The notes beneath the pieces are model-generated. The model was not told the DNA's origin. It was given only the letters and a program-made list of their open reading frames with translations, and made no database searches. Position numbers and translations under genes: made by a program. 64,000 nucleotides of DNA, from assembly GCA_001724855.1 (NCBI GenBank), contig MEED01000016.1, positions 1-64,000 on the forward strand, read 5' to 3'. Source of the DNA: Lautropia sp. SCN 69-89 (GTDB lineage Bacteria > Pseudomonadota > Gammaproteobacteria > Burkholderiales > Burkholderiaceae_E). Below are positions 1 to 8,709 of the stretch, in pieces (the first letter of the stretch is position 1; every line of letters begins with the position of its first letter).

Positions 1-742
1 GGCGGCGCGACGGCGCCGCGCAGCCGTCCACGATGCGCATCACCCACACCGCGATGCGTCCGACCAGCGGCACGCTCATCGGCACGCCGTAGCGCAGCTC
101 CAGTTTCAGCAGGTTGGCGTCGTTCAGCGTCTGCAGCGATCGCGCGCCGATCGGTTCATCGCCGCGCATCCCTGTGACGCCGCCGGCGGGCTGGCGCAGC
201 GAGGCCCATTGCAGGCTGTCGTTGGGAATTTCGACGAGGCTCGTCACCGGATGGCCGGCTGCATCGCGCGCCGGTTCGCCCCAGTCGCTGAAGCTCTCCA
301 CCGTGGGAGCCCACTGACGCCACGATATCCAGCCTGCAGCGAGCCCTTGTCGCAGCTGCGCGTTCGACGCTGCCATTGCGGCAGCCCACGGGCGGCTCGC
401 GTCGACGCCGAACCAGAACGGCATCAGCCCACGCGCAAGTCCGGCCTCGATCGCATCGGGGCGCGCCTGGGCGACACTGCCGGCGCGCGCCGCTTCGAGC
501 AGCGCGTATTCGACGGCGGTGCGGGCATGAAGAAGCAGCGCCCACTGAAGCGCGCCCAGCCCGAGCAACAGTACGATCGGTACCGCAACCAGCGTCTCGA
601 CGAATGCGGTGCCGCGCGTAGTCAACCGCGTCGTCGTGGCAGGCGCGGGTGAACGCACAGGCGCGGGTAAACCCGCACGCACGGGCGGACACGCAGGCCC
701 GCCCCTTGGCTGCCGCGTTCGTGGCCCGCCTGCAGCGCTCAT
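1..742 (-). CDS. TadE-like pseudopilin, 3' end beyond window
   Basis: This reading frame starts at an ATG that overlaps the stop of the preceding lipoprotein gene (ATGA) and stays open to the left edge, so the C-terminus is missing. About 40 basic, proline-rich residues lead into a class III prepilin motif, G|TAFVE, followed by a hydrophobic helix (VAVPIVLLLGLGALQWALLL). This is the layout of TadE pseudopilins, which are cleaved by the Tad prepilin peptidase and assist Flp pilus assembly in the inner membrane. The later part (for example WAPTVESFSDWGEPARD) would be periplasmic. Its position as last gene of the Tad operon supports the call. The exact start is uncertain because the N-terminal leader is long. 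Confidence 0.75.
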   Translation of the reverse strand, partial: MSAAGGPRTRQPRGGPACPPVRAGLPAPVRSPAPATTTRLTTRGTAFVETLVAVPIVLLLGLGALQWALLLHARTAVEYALLEAARAGSVAQARPDAIEAGLARGLMPFWFGVDASRPWAAAMAASNAQLRQGLAAGWISWRQWAPTVESFSDWGEPARDAAGHPVTSLVEIPNDSLQWASLRQPAGGVTGMRGDEPIGARSLQTLNDANLLKLELRYGVPMSVPLVGRIAVWVMRIVDGCAAPSRR

Positions 743-1526
743 GGCCGCGGCGCTCCGCGGATGTAATCGATGCGCGGCAACTCGGGCTCGGGCTCGCCAC
801 GCGGCGGCACTCCGCGCGAGGAAGCCGTGCGCGACGGCGCCCGTGGGGCAGGCGCGGATGCCTGCGAAGCAGCCGGTTCCCTTGGCGGCGCGAAGGCCTC
901 CAGGCGCTGCCGGGCCGCCGACACCGCTGCCGAGAGCGGCTCGCGCGGGCCTGCGGCCGCCGCCGGCGGCCCGATGCGCTCGAGGGTGCGCAGCGTTTGC
1001 TGTGCCAGTTCGAGGTTGATGATCGCGAGGTTGTAGAGCGCCTTGGCGCGCAGCGCCGGGTCGAAGCCTTCGCCGCCGGAGCGTGAGGCCGCCCGACGGT
1101 AAGCGCCCAGCGCCTTGAACCAGTCGCGACGCTGCTGGTGCAGCGTTCGAACGCGGCCAGCGCCGCGTCGTTGCTCCGGGCGCGATAGGCCGCCTCGCCT
1201 TCGCCCAGCAAGCGCGCGAGATCGGCGCGATTGGCCGTGACGGCCCCGGGCGGTGGCGGATCGAATGCATCCACCAGTTCGCCGGCCATTCGGACGATTG
1301 GCGTCGACGCCGGCTGCGCCGCCTCGATCGACGGTATCGTCTGCGTGGCCGGCATCGCTTGGCTCGCTCGCGTCGGTTCCGTCGACTGCGTGGCCTGCGT
1401 GGCCTGCGTGGCCTGCGTGGCCTGCGTCGAGCACGCTCCAAGCGCCGCCGCAGTGGCCGTCGCCGTCATCAGCACCCCGCGCCGTAACGGCCTCGTCGCG
1501 AAACACCCATGGATGGCAAGTCTCAT
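739..1526 (-). pseudogene. Tad-locus lipoprotein with TPR-like helices, frameshifted
   Basis: The gene begins at an ATG overlapping the DUF192 stop (ATGA) after a GGGAGGGA ribosome site. The product starts with an arginine-containing signal peptide and a lipobox (LGAC), so it should be an outer- or inner-membrane lipoprotein. Directly after the cysteine come repeated TQA units. Helical, TPR-like sequence follows (AAYRARSNDAALAAFER, then LYNLAIINLELAQQTL). The two halves lie in different frames: FER continues as LHQQRRDWFKALGAY only if one base is restored near 1141-1147 (GAACGC[C]TGCAC). The span is 788 bases, one short of a multiple of three. It may be the TadD-like lipoprotein of this locus. 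A sequencing error cannot be excluded. Confidence 0.6.
1384..1428. repeat. 9-bp tandem repeat encoding TQA units
   Basis: Five 9-base units (consensus GCCTGCGTG on the plus strand, the outer two slightly diverged) run without gaps. Read on the minus strand in the lipoprotein frame they encode repeated Thr-Gln-Ala just after the lipidated cysteine. Because the unit is a multiple of three, copy-number change would lengthen or shorten the linker without breaking the frame. Confidence 0.9.
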
Positions 1527-1874
1527 CGATTCCCTCCCGGTTGATCGTCGGGCGTGACGGCCTGCGCTCGCTTTGCGCCCGCCCATTGCCTCGCCTGCGC
1601 GCAGCTCGAGCACCCGCCGCGAGCCCGGTCCGATGCGAATGCGCCGAGGCGGCACCGCCGCTTCGATGCGCTGCACGACCATGCACGCGGACACGAAGAC
1701 GAGGTCGAGCGAATCGGGCACGCCGAAGGTGTGCACCGCCGAGCAAGGCTCGATCCACAGACCCTGCCCGGCCGACGGTGCGAAGCTGCATGCACGCGCC
1801 ACGCGGATGCGCGCCGGCTGACCGTCTGCACGGGCGAAGTGCAGCTCATGCAGGCTGACCGGGCCGTGTCTCAC
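1523..1874 (-). pseudogene. DUF192 family protein, apparent 1-base frameshift
   Basis: A GTG start overlaps the tadC stop (GTGA). The product resembles the DUF192 family: LWIEPCSAVHTFGVPDSLD, a PPRRIRIGP segment and a VLELRAGEA end are typical. The frame then runs open into the next gene. One base removed from the GGG runs at 1578-1584 gives an ending MAGAKRAQAVTPDDQPGGNR and a stop that overlaps the next ATG as ATGA. The span is 352 bases, one more than a multiple of three. That restored coupling is the main argument that the visible sequence carries an insertion. The function of DUF192 proteins is not established. Confidence 0.6.
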
Positions 1875-2749
1875 AGCACGCCCTCGCTCAGCAACTGGTA
1901 CACCACCGGAAACAGCAGGATCGCAAAGGTGCCCGGAAAGATGCACACCACCAGCGGGAAGAGCATCTTCACCGGCGCCTCCATCGCGAGCCGCTCGGCG
2001 CGCAGGAAGCGCTCGGTGCGCCGCTGTTCGGCCTGCGCGCGCAGGATCGGCGCGAGGCTCGCGCCCTGCCGCTCGGCTGCGAGCAGCGCCGCCACCACGC
2101 TCGAGACGGCGGGCAGTGCGAGTCGCGCAGCAAGCGCATGCAGCGCCTCGTGTCGCGGCTGTCCGGCACGCACGTCGCGCAGCAGCCGCTGCCATTCGTC
2201 GCGCAGCGGCCCGGGCGGCCCGTGCTGCGCGGCCTGCCCGAGCGCTGCGCCCAGGTTCAAGCCGGCCTCCACGGCCAGCGTGATCAGGTCGAGGTCGTGC
2301 GGCAGCTGCCGCAGGATCGCGTGACGGCGGCGCACCGCTCGGTCGTGCAGCGCAATCCGCGGCAGCATCGCGCCGAGCATCGCGGCCGGCACGGCCAGCC
2401 AGCCCGAGAGCAGGCCGCTCGTCCATGCGGCGAGCAGCGCGACGACGCCCCCGGCCACGGCCGCAACGGCCTGCGCGGCGACCAGCTGCTCGGGAGTCAC
2501 CGCGCGGTCGAGCCCCGCACGGCACAGCAACTCGTGCAGCCGCTCGCGCTGCAGCGCGCTCATCCGCTTGCCCACGGCCGGGCCAAGCCGGCGCACGAGC
2601 GGCCAGGCGAGCCGCCACATCGGCGGCAGCGCCATGGCCGGCGCAGGCACCTGCGCAAGCGGCCGGCTCCAGGCGCTCATCAGTGCCGCGAGGAGGGCCA
2701 CGATCGCGACGAAGATCGCCGCCAGCGACAGCAGCAGCCAGCCGTTCAT
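1871..2749 (-). CDS. tadC: Tad pilus inner-membrane platform protein TadC
   Basis: This 292-residue protein belongs to the type II secretion F (GspF) family. It has an N-terminal membrane helix (LLLSLAAIFVAIVALLAALMS), a middle pair of helices around residue 95, the cytoplasmic T2SSF helices (HDLDLITLAVEAGLNLGAAL) and a C-terminal hydrophobic segment (LFPLVVCIFPGTFAILLFPV). TadC and TadB together form the inner-membrane platform that couples the CpaF ATPase to pilin assembly. The start ATG overlaps the tadB stop by ATGA and the stop overlaps the DUF192 GTG, so translation is probably coupled. The gene itself is intact. Confidence 0.9.
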   Translation of the reverse strand: MNGWLLLSLAAIFVAIVALLAALMSAWSRPLAQVPAPAMALPPMWRLAWPLVRRLGPAVGKRMSALQRERLHELLCRAGLDRAVTPEQLVAAQAVAAVAGGVVALLAAWTSGLLSGWLAVPAAMLGAMLPRIALHDRAVRRRHAILRQLPHDLDLITLAVEAGLNLGAALGQAAQHGPPGPLRDEWQRLLRDVRAGQPRHEALHALAARLALPAVSSVVAALLAAERQGASLAPILRAQAEQRRTERFLRAERLAMEAPVKMLFPLVVCIFPGTFAILLFPVVYQLLSEGVL

Positions 2750-3612
2750 ACGTCGATCGCCACGATCCGGCGAATCATGGCGACGCCGGCCGCCTGCAGC
2801 GCGACCACCGTCGCCGACACCGCCCAGCCCTGCCAGGTGTCCACCAGCGCGCGCATCGCCACCGGCTCGACCAGGAAGAGCAACACGGCCAGCACCGCGG
2901 GAAGCGCGCCCATCACCCAGGCCTGCAGCCGGCCCTGCGCGGTGAGCGCGCGGATCTTGCCCTCGATCGCCAGCTTGCGGCGCATCGCCTCGGCGAGCGA
3001 CTCGAGCGTTGCGGCCATGCTGCCGCCCGACTCGGCGCCGATACGCAGCGCCGACGCAAAGAGCGTCGTCTCCTCGATCGGCATGCGTCGCGCAAGGCCT
3101 CCCAGCGCTTCGTCGAGCCCCACGCCGAGGCGCTGCTCGCGCAACAGCAGGCCGAGCTCCTGGCGCGCGGGCAATTCGATCTCGGCGGCCGCCTGGCCGA
3201 GCGCCTGCCCCAGGCCGCTGCCGGCGCGCAGCCCTCCCGCCACCAGCATCAGCAGGTCGGGCATCTGCTGGCGAAACGCCTCGAGCCGACGCCGGCGCAG
3301 CCGGTGCAGCAGCAGCGACGGCAACGCCCCCGCACCGAGCGCCACCAGCAGTGCCATCTGCCAGTGCCCGCTCAGCACCCAGGCCGCCAGCGTCGCCGCG
3401 GCCGCCGCGAGGTGCTGCAGCACGAAGAGACGCGCGGTATCGACGAACAGGAACGACTCGCGCATGCGCGCGCCCACCGCGCGCTCGAAACGCTCGCGAT
3501 GCCGCTGCGCGAAGCGCCGTCCGAGCAGCGTGCCGAGACCGAGCAGCGCGGCAGCGCCGGCGAACACCGCGAAAAGCACGGGCCACAGGCCGATCGACGA
3601 GGCTGCGTTCAT
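2746..3612 (-). CDS. tadB: Tad pilus inner-membrane platform protein TadB
   Basis: A 288-residue GspF-family protein. It has an N-terminal helix (LWPVLFAVFAGAAALLGLG), two central helices near residues 70-105, a cytoplasmic T2SSF four-helix domain (DLLMLVAGGLRAGSGLGQAL, with conserved ESGG near residue 195) and two C-terminal helices. It is the partner of TadC in the pilus platform. The start ATG overlaps the cpaF stop (ATGA) and the end overlaps tadC in the same way. The reading frame is intact. Confidence 0.9.
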   Translation of the reverse strand: MNAASSIGLWPVLFAVFAGAAALLGLGTLLGRRFAQRHRERFERAVGARMRESFLFVDTARLFVLQHLAAAAATLAAWVLSGHWQMALLVALGAGALPSLLLHRLRRRRLEAFRQQMPDLLMLVAGGLRAGSGLGQALGQAAAEIELPARQELGLLLREQRLGVGLDEALGGLARRMPIEETTLFASALRIGAESGGSMAATLESLAEAMRRKLAIEGKIRALTAQGRLQAWVMGALPAVLAVLLFLVEPVAMRALVDTWQGWAVSATVVALQAAGVAMIRRIVAIDV

Positions 3613-5259
3613 CGCTCCTCCCGGAAGATCGACAGGTCGCAATCGATGCCTTCGTCGCGCAGCGCCTCGTAGAACTGCGGGGGATTGCCACAGCCGGTGA
3701 AGCGCCCGCCCGTGCCGTCGGCCAGCGCGCGCCGGTCGAAGCGGAACAGCGGCTGCATCAGAACGCGCTGCCCTTCGAGTCCGGTGAATTCGACGATCTC
3801 CACCACCCGCCTGCGACCGTCGGCCATACGCGCCTGGTGCACCACGATGTCGATCGCGGCGGCGATCTGCTCGCGAATCGCGAGCACCGGCATCTCGACG
3901 TCGGCCATCAGGACCATCGTCTCGAGGCGCGAGACCACGTCGCGCGGGCTGTTCGCGTGCACCGTGGTGAGCGACCCGTCGTGTCCCGTGTTCATCGCCT
4001 GCAGCATGTCGATCGCCTCGCCACCGCGGCATTCGCCGACCACGATGCGGTCGGGCCGCATGCGCAGCGCGTTGCGCACCAGGTCGCGGATCGTCACCTG
4101 CCCGCGGCCCTCGGCGTTGGCAGGCCTCGCTTCGAGGCTCACGCGGTGCGCGTGCGCCAGGCGCAGTTCGGCCGCGTCCTCGATCGTGACCACGCGTTCG
4201 GAGGGCGGAATCAGGTTCGACAGAAGGTTCAGCAGCGTGGTCTTGCCCGAACCGGTGCCGCCCGAGACGACGATGTTGCATCGCGTGCGCACGCACACCG
4301 CGAGGAAGTCGAGCATCGCCTGCGACAGCGAGCCGATCTCGACCAGCCAGATCCTGCGGCCCGTAGAGTCGATGATTGAAGCGCCGGATCGTGATCGACG
4401 GGCCGCGGATCGCCAGCGGCGCGATCACCGCGTTCACCCGCGAGCCGTCGGGCAGGCGCGCGTCGACCATCGGCGAGCCTTCGTCCACCCGGCGCCCGAC
4501 CGGCGTCACGATCCGGTCGATGGTCGCGCGCACCGCCTCCTCGCCGGTGAACGCGGCGGGGGCGCGCTCCAGCCGCCCTTCGCGCTCCACGTAGATTTCG
4601 TCGGGCGCGTTCACCATGATCTCGGTGATCGTGTCGTCGCGCAGCAGCGGCTCCAGTGGGCCCAGTCCGATCGCCTCGTCGAGCACCTGACCGACGAGCC
4701 GGTCGCGGTCGAGCCGCGGCGGCAGCGCCTGTTCGCCCTCGAGGAGTTCGCGCAGCAGTTGCTCCACCTGTTCGCGCAACTGTGCGGTGCTCAGCTGCCG
4801 GATGTCCTGCCGCCGCAGATCGATCGCCGCGAGCAGCCGCCGGTGCAGCAGCCGGCGCCATTCCAGGTCGACACCCGCCGCCGGGCGCTGCAGGGGCGAC
4901 ACTTCGGCTGTTTGCGCACGAACCGAGGCATTCGGTCGTGCGGCAGGGGCATCGCCGACCTTCGCGTCCCGCTGCGGATGCACCCGCAGCCGGTAGCCGG
5001 CGATCGCGATCTCGTCGTCCTCGGCCAGCGGCGCGTATTCGACGATGCGCTCGCCGTTCACCCAGGTGCCGCCGAGGCTGCCCCGGTCCACCAGCTTGAA
5101 GCCGCGCTCGATGCGATGGATCTCGGCGTGCAGCCGCGCCACCCGCCAGCCTGCGAGGCGCACCTCGCTGTCGGCCTGCCGACCGATGCGGCTCGGAAAC
5201 TGCGCAAGGCTCAGCGCCCTGGGCGTCTCGCCCTGCGCTTCGACGATGAGCGTCAGCAT
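3609..5259 (-). pseudogene. cpaF: FHA-CpaF secretion ATPase, frameshifted
   Basis: The N-terminal ~95 residues form a forkhead-associated domain (RIGR, VARLHAEI, DRGSLGGTWVNGERI), which in other proteins binds phosphothreonine. A linker leads to a CpaF/TadA secretion ATPase: DDTITEIMVN, Walker A SGGTGSGKTTLLN, Asp box TIEDAAELRL, Walker B RPDRIVVGECRG, and THAN-type histidines in LTTVHANSPRD. The two halves are in different frames. A tandem CTGGCTGG at 4343-4350 replaces the single CTGG needed to read QDLVEIGSLSQAML, the usual CpaF spacing. With one copy removed the product would be 548 residues. As written, translation would stop before the ATPase core is made, so the motor of this pilus is probably non-functional unless the duplication is an error. 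Confidence 0.8.
4343..4350. repeat. 4-bp tandem duplication breaking cpaF
   Basis: Plus-strand CCAGCCAG (CTGGCTGG in the coding sense). A single copy restores the CpaF reading frame and family spacing between DL and GSL. Confidence 0.7.
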
Positions 5260-5260
5260 G

Positions 5261-6571
5261 TCATTCGGCCATCCGGATCTGTTCGCGCGCCTGCTCCAGG
5301 CGCTGCGTGCTGCGCTCGACCGTCTCGCGCTGCGCGGGGCTCGCGGGAGTGACGAACCTGGGCGTGATGAACACCACCAGGTCGGTCTTGCGGTCGCGGA
5401 ACTCGCGCGAGCGGAACAGCGGCCCGAGAATCGGCAGCGCTCCGAGGCCGGGCACGCGATCGATCGACTTCGACGATTCCTCGGTGAGCAGCCCCGCGAT
5501 CACCAGCGTCTCGTTTTCGCGCAGGTTCACCTCGGTTTCGGCGCGCCTCTTCAGCAGGCCCGGCACGTCCTGCACCTGGATCTCGAAGTTGATCGCCGAG
5601 ATCTCGGTGGCGATCTTCGCGGCGATGACCCCGGACTCGCTCGCCACCGGGCTCACGTCGAACTTGACACCGTATTCCTTGAAGCCCACCGACACGGTGC
5701 CCAGGCCGCTCGCGAAGGGCACCGGCAATTCGCCGCCCGCGATGAAGCGTGCCGATCCGCCGCTGCGGCACGACAGTCGCGGCTCGGCCAGCACCACCGC
5801 GTCGCCGTTTTGCACGAGCAGGTTGATCACCGACGAGATCGATCCCGCGAGTCCGAGCATCGTGGCGAACGGTGCCACGCGAGTGCGCGTCTCGAGCCCG
5901 GCCTCGGCGGCGGCCCCGCCCGCCTGGAACGCGCGGCTGCGATGGAGGTCGCCCAGGATGCCGAAGCTCGGCCCCTGCATGCTGCCGTTCCAGCGCACGC
6001 CGATGTCCTCGAGCAGATCGCGGCGGATCTCGAGCATGCGCACGTCCATCTCGATCATCCGCTCGAGCCCGACGCGGCTGATGAGGTTCACCACCTGCGG
6101 ATAGCGTCGTGCGATCTCGGTGAGCCGCGCGGCCTCTTCCTCGGACAGCTCGCTGCCTTCGAGCACCACCTTGTCGCCGACGATGCGCGCGCGCACGCGG
6201 CTCGTCTCGCCGAGCATCGCGCGGATCTCGTCGAGCAGCCGATTGGCATCGGCCGGCACGACGCTGATCGCGAAACTGGTCTCGGTGCCGTCCTTGCCCC
6301 ACAGGTGCAAGGTGCTCTGCCCCGCCGCCTCGGGAATCACCAGCACCTGCCCCCCGTCGAGCGCCGTGGCCTGGATCACCTTGCCGTTGCCGACCGCCAC
6401 CCGCTTGAGTTCGCCGACGCGGATCAGGTGCACCTGCCCTACGTAAAGCTCGATCGGGATCGGCGGCAGGGCCGAAGAGCCGGGGGAGGCTGAAGCGCCG
6501 CCCGCACCGCCGGCCAGGCACGTCAACGCCATCGCGAACGCAACGATGCGCTGGATCGAGTAGGTAGTCAT
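5261..6571 (-). CDS. cpaC: Tad pilus outer-membrane secretin CpaC
   Basis: A 436-residue secretin (RcpA/CpaC). An N-terminal signal peptide (IVAFAMALTCLAGGAGGASA) precedes the pilus-assembly N domain (ELYVGQVHLIRVGELKRVAV), a BON-like segment near residues 110-170 and the GspD secretin domain. The secretin signature appears as VPGLGALPILGPLFRS near residue 375, followed by KTDLVVFITPRFV. It should form the outer-membrane channel for the Flp pilus. The start overlaps the cpaB stop (ATGA) and the stop lies one base before the cpaF ATG. Intact. Confidence 0.92.
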   Translation of the reverse strand: MTTYSIQRIVAFAMALTCLAGGAGGASASPGSSALPPIPIELYVGQVHLIRVGELKRVAVGNGKVIQATALDGGQVLVIPEAAGQSTLHLWGKDGTETSFAISVVPADANRLLDEIRAMLGETSRVRARIVGDKVVLEGSELSEEEAARLTEIARRYPQVVNLISRVGLERMIEMDVRMLEIRRDLLEDIGVRWNGSMQGPSFGILGDLHRSRAFQAGGAAAEAGLETRTRVAPFATMLGLAGSISSVINLLVQNGDAVVLAEPRLSCRSGGSARFIAGGELPVPFASGLGTVSVGFKEYGVKFDVSPVASESGVIAAKIATEISAINFEIQVQDVPGLLKRRAETEVNLRENETLVIAGLLTEESSKSIDRVPGLGALPILGPLFRSREFRDRKTDLVVFITPRFVTPASPAQRETVERSTQRLEQAREQIRMAE

Positions 6572-7653
6572 TCGGGCTTCACCTGCGTGGGAGCCCCCGC
6601 AGCGGGAGCGAAACGATGCAGCGACCAGGGCGCGGCGGCGCCCTGCGCGAACGCCGATCCGGCTTGCGGGCTCATCGCGGCGCCTTGCGCGACGGCATCC
6701 GTGCGCAGCGCCTGTTCCGCGGCTGGCCGCCGCGCTTCGATCGCGAACGCGCCATCGGAGGCCTCGAAGGCCGGCGCGCGCATGGCCACCAGCGTGCCGC
6801 GGCCGCCGACGATCACCTCCGGCCCCGGTGCGGGCGCCCTGGGCGGCACCGGCAACTCGGGCCGGGCGATGCCCAGCAGTGCATTCAGGTCGAGCGCACG
6901 CGAGCCCAGTGGCTGCCGATCGTCCGGGTGCCGGAGCATCGCGGTGAGTTTTCCGGCGCGCTGCGCGACGATCAGTTGCTGCGCCTGTTCGGGCGAAACT
7001 TCCACCGTGATCGCAGTGAAGTGGCGCGCCCCGTTGCCCTCGTCGGCGCCGGCGCGCACCTGGCGCCCGGTAGCGAGCACGGCAAGGTCCTGCATCAGCG
7101 TCGTGGTGACTTCGTGCGCCGGTGGCTGCCCCGACACCACCGGCGGGCGCACCGAAAACAGCAGGTCGATGCGATCGCCCGGCTGCAGCATGCCGGAGAC
7201 CGAGTTCACCTCGTCGACCAGGATCGACATCGCGCGGATGCCCTGGCGGATGCGACTCGAGAAGCTTCCCGCGTCAGCGCCGACGATTGCGCCCGCCAGC
7301 AGCGGCTCGCCACTGCGCATCGGCTGCTCGAGCCTTGCACCGACGAAGTGCTCGAAGCGCTCGGGACGAATCGCGGTGCCCGGCAGGAACTCGACCGGTA
7401 CCTCGCGCACCGCCATGTTCTCGGGCGCGACCAGTTCGCCGCGATCGAGGTCGCGCCGCGCGACCACCACCTCGACCGTGGCCTGCTTCGGCAACAGCCG
7501 CGCCTTCTCGGCTTCGAGCCGCTCGGCGATGTAGCCGCGCGCGCCGAACACCGCGAGCGCGCCGAACGCCAGCGCGACGGCGAACAGCAGCAGGCTTCGG
7601 TGGCGCAGCGTGAACGCCCAGGCGCGCCGCAGGGGAGCAATCGACAGGTTCAT
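6568..7653 (-). CDS. cpaB: Flp pilus assembly protein CpaB/RcpC
   Basis: A 361-residue protein with one N-terminal membrane helix (SLLLFAVALAFGALAVFGARGY), a SAF domain at roughly residues 58-130 (VVVARRDLDRGELVAPENMA) and the RcpC/CpaB domain (AMSILVDEVNSVSGMLQPGDRIDLLF). SAF domains are often carbohydrate-binding. CpaB is thought to sit in the periplasm next to the secretin. The C-terminal ~70 residues are low in conserved motifs and rich in alanine. The start overlaps the preceding small pilin gene by ATGA. Confidence 0.88.
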   Translation of the reverse strand: MNLSIAPLRRAWAFTLRHRSLLLFAVALAFGALAVFGARGYIAERLEAEKARLLPKQATVEVVVARRDLDRGELVAPENMAVREVPVEFLPGTAIRPERFEHFVGARLEQPMRSGEPLLAGAIVGADAGSFSSRIRQGIRAMSILVDEVNSVSGMLQPGDRIDLLFSVRPPVVSGQPPAHEVTTTLMQDLAVLATGRQVRAGADEGNGARHFTAITVEVSPEQAQQLIVAQRAGKLTAMLRHPDDRQPLGSRALDLNALLGIARPELPVPPRAPAPGPEVIVGGRGTLVAMRAPAFEASDGAFAIEARRPAAEQALRTDAVAQGAAMSPQAGSAFAQGAAAPWSLHRFAPAAGAPTQVKPE

Positions 7654-7874
7654 GGCATCGACATCGCGTAAGTGAAACGTTCGTAGCGATCGCCGAACGC
7701 CTCGAACAGGCGCTCGAGCGGGCTGTGCGGGCCGGCGGTGAGCGCCAGCACGAAGAGCATCAGCACGATCAGGTACTCGACCATCGACTGGCCCGCCATC
7801 GGCTGGCGACGCATCGGCTGGCCGGTCGCCGATCGATGCGCCATCGACCCGCTGCGCTTCCCGTGAGTTCTCAT
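7650..7874 (-). CDS. small Flp-like prepilin
   Basis: A 74-residue product begins at the ATG after AGGAAGAG. It has a basic leader, then the class III prepilin motif G|QSMVEY with Glu at +5 and a hydrophobic helix (LIVLMLFVLALTAG), then a short tail ending in FTYAMSMP. This matches a Flp-type or minor pseudopilin. It is distinct from the main Flp gene at 10,941 and lies between pseudopilin-type genes and cpaB. A longer upstream start is open but has no better ribosome site. Confidence 0.7.
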   Translation of the reverse strand: MRTHGKRSGSMAHRSATGQPMRRQPMAGQSMVEYLIVLMLFVLALTAGPHSPLERLFEAFGDRYERFTYAMSMP

Positions 7875-7884
7875 CGCTCTTCCT

Positions 7885-8709
7885 TCATCGCGCCGCGCGC
7901 ACGTGGTACAGCACGACGCCGGTGCCCTGCGGCTGCGCATGCAGCGTGACCAGCACTTCGGCACCCGGTGCCTGGAAGAAGCGCGCGCGGTCGTTGCGCC
8001 AGCTCAGTTCGCGTGCAGCGCCCGGCGTGCGCATCGGCGCGAAACCGCCGCGGCGCAGATGAAGCTCGATGCGCCGCTCCGCCTCGTCGATCGAGTGCGG
8101 AAGGCTGCCGATCAGCGTGTCGGCCGCGCGCGCACCGCCCACGGTGGCGTCGTGCGAGCTGAGCTGGCGCACCGCCCTGGCGTCGTCAGGCAGCAGGCTC
8201 GAGAGCCGAGCGTCGTGGCCCGCGTCACCCGTCGCAGCACGGACGGCCCCGTTTGCCGCCGCGCCGGCTGCCCCGCCAGCCACACCGCTGCCCCGCTCGC
8301 GCCATCGCGTGAGCAGCCCCTCTGCGCCGCCGCGCACCGCCGCGCGCAACTGCAGCGTCTCGTACCCGCGCTCGGTGCGCCGCGACAGCACCTTCCAGGC
8401 GCCGCTGTCGGCGCGCAGCACCACCGCGCCGTCAGGCTGGCGCCAGTGGCGCTCGACCCGCGCCAGTGCCTCTGCGGGATCGAGCCGGCTCGCGACTTCA
8501 CTGACCTCCACCGCATGCCCTGACAGCTCGCCCGCCGGAACCACGACCCGGCGCGCATCGAGCCCGGGCAACGCGCCGTCGCTCTCCGCGGCCAGCGCAC
8601 TGCCATCCGGCGCAAGCGCCGCGGCACCTGCAGCCGCCAGTGGCACGGCCAACATCAGCGCGGCCGCACGGGGCCCCGGAGACCGGCGCCTGAGGGCCCC
8701 CGTCTTCAT
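7885..8709 (-). CDS. secreted protein of unknown function in the Tad locus
   Basis: I do not recognise a family for this 274-residue protein. It has an arginine-rich N-terminus and signal-like hydrophobic stretch (AALMLAVPLAAAGAAALA), so it is probably exported. The rest is mixed alpha/beta with no cysteine cluster and no nucleotide-binding motif. The C-terminal third (ELSWRNDRARFFQAPGAEVLVTLHAQ) has an alternating pattern that suggests beta strands. The start overlaps the stop of the TadE-like gene (ATGA), so it is co-translated with the pilus genes and may be an accessory periplasmic factor. Confidence 0.65.
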   Translation of the reverse strand: MKTGALRRRSPGPRAAALMLAVPLAAAGAAALAPDGSALAAESDGALPGLDARRVVVPAGELSGHAVEVSEVASRLDPAEALARVERHWRQPDGAVVLRADSGAWKVLSRRTERGYETLQLRAAVRGGAEGLLTRWRERGSGVAGGAAGAAANGAVRAATGDAGHDARLSSLLPDDARAVRQLSSHDATVGGARAADTLIGSLPHSIDEAERRIELHLRRGGFAPMRTPGAARELSWRNDRARFFQAPGAEVLVTLHAQPQGTGVVLYHVRAAR

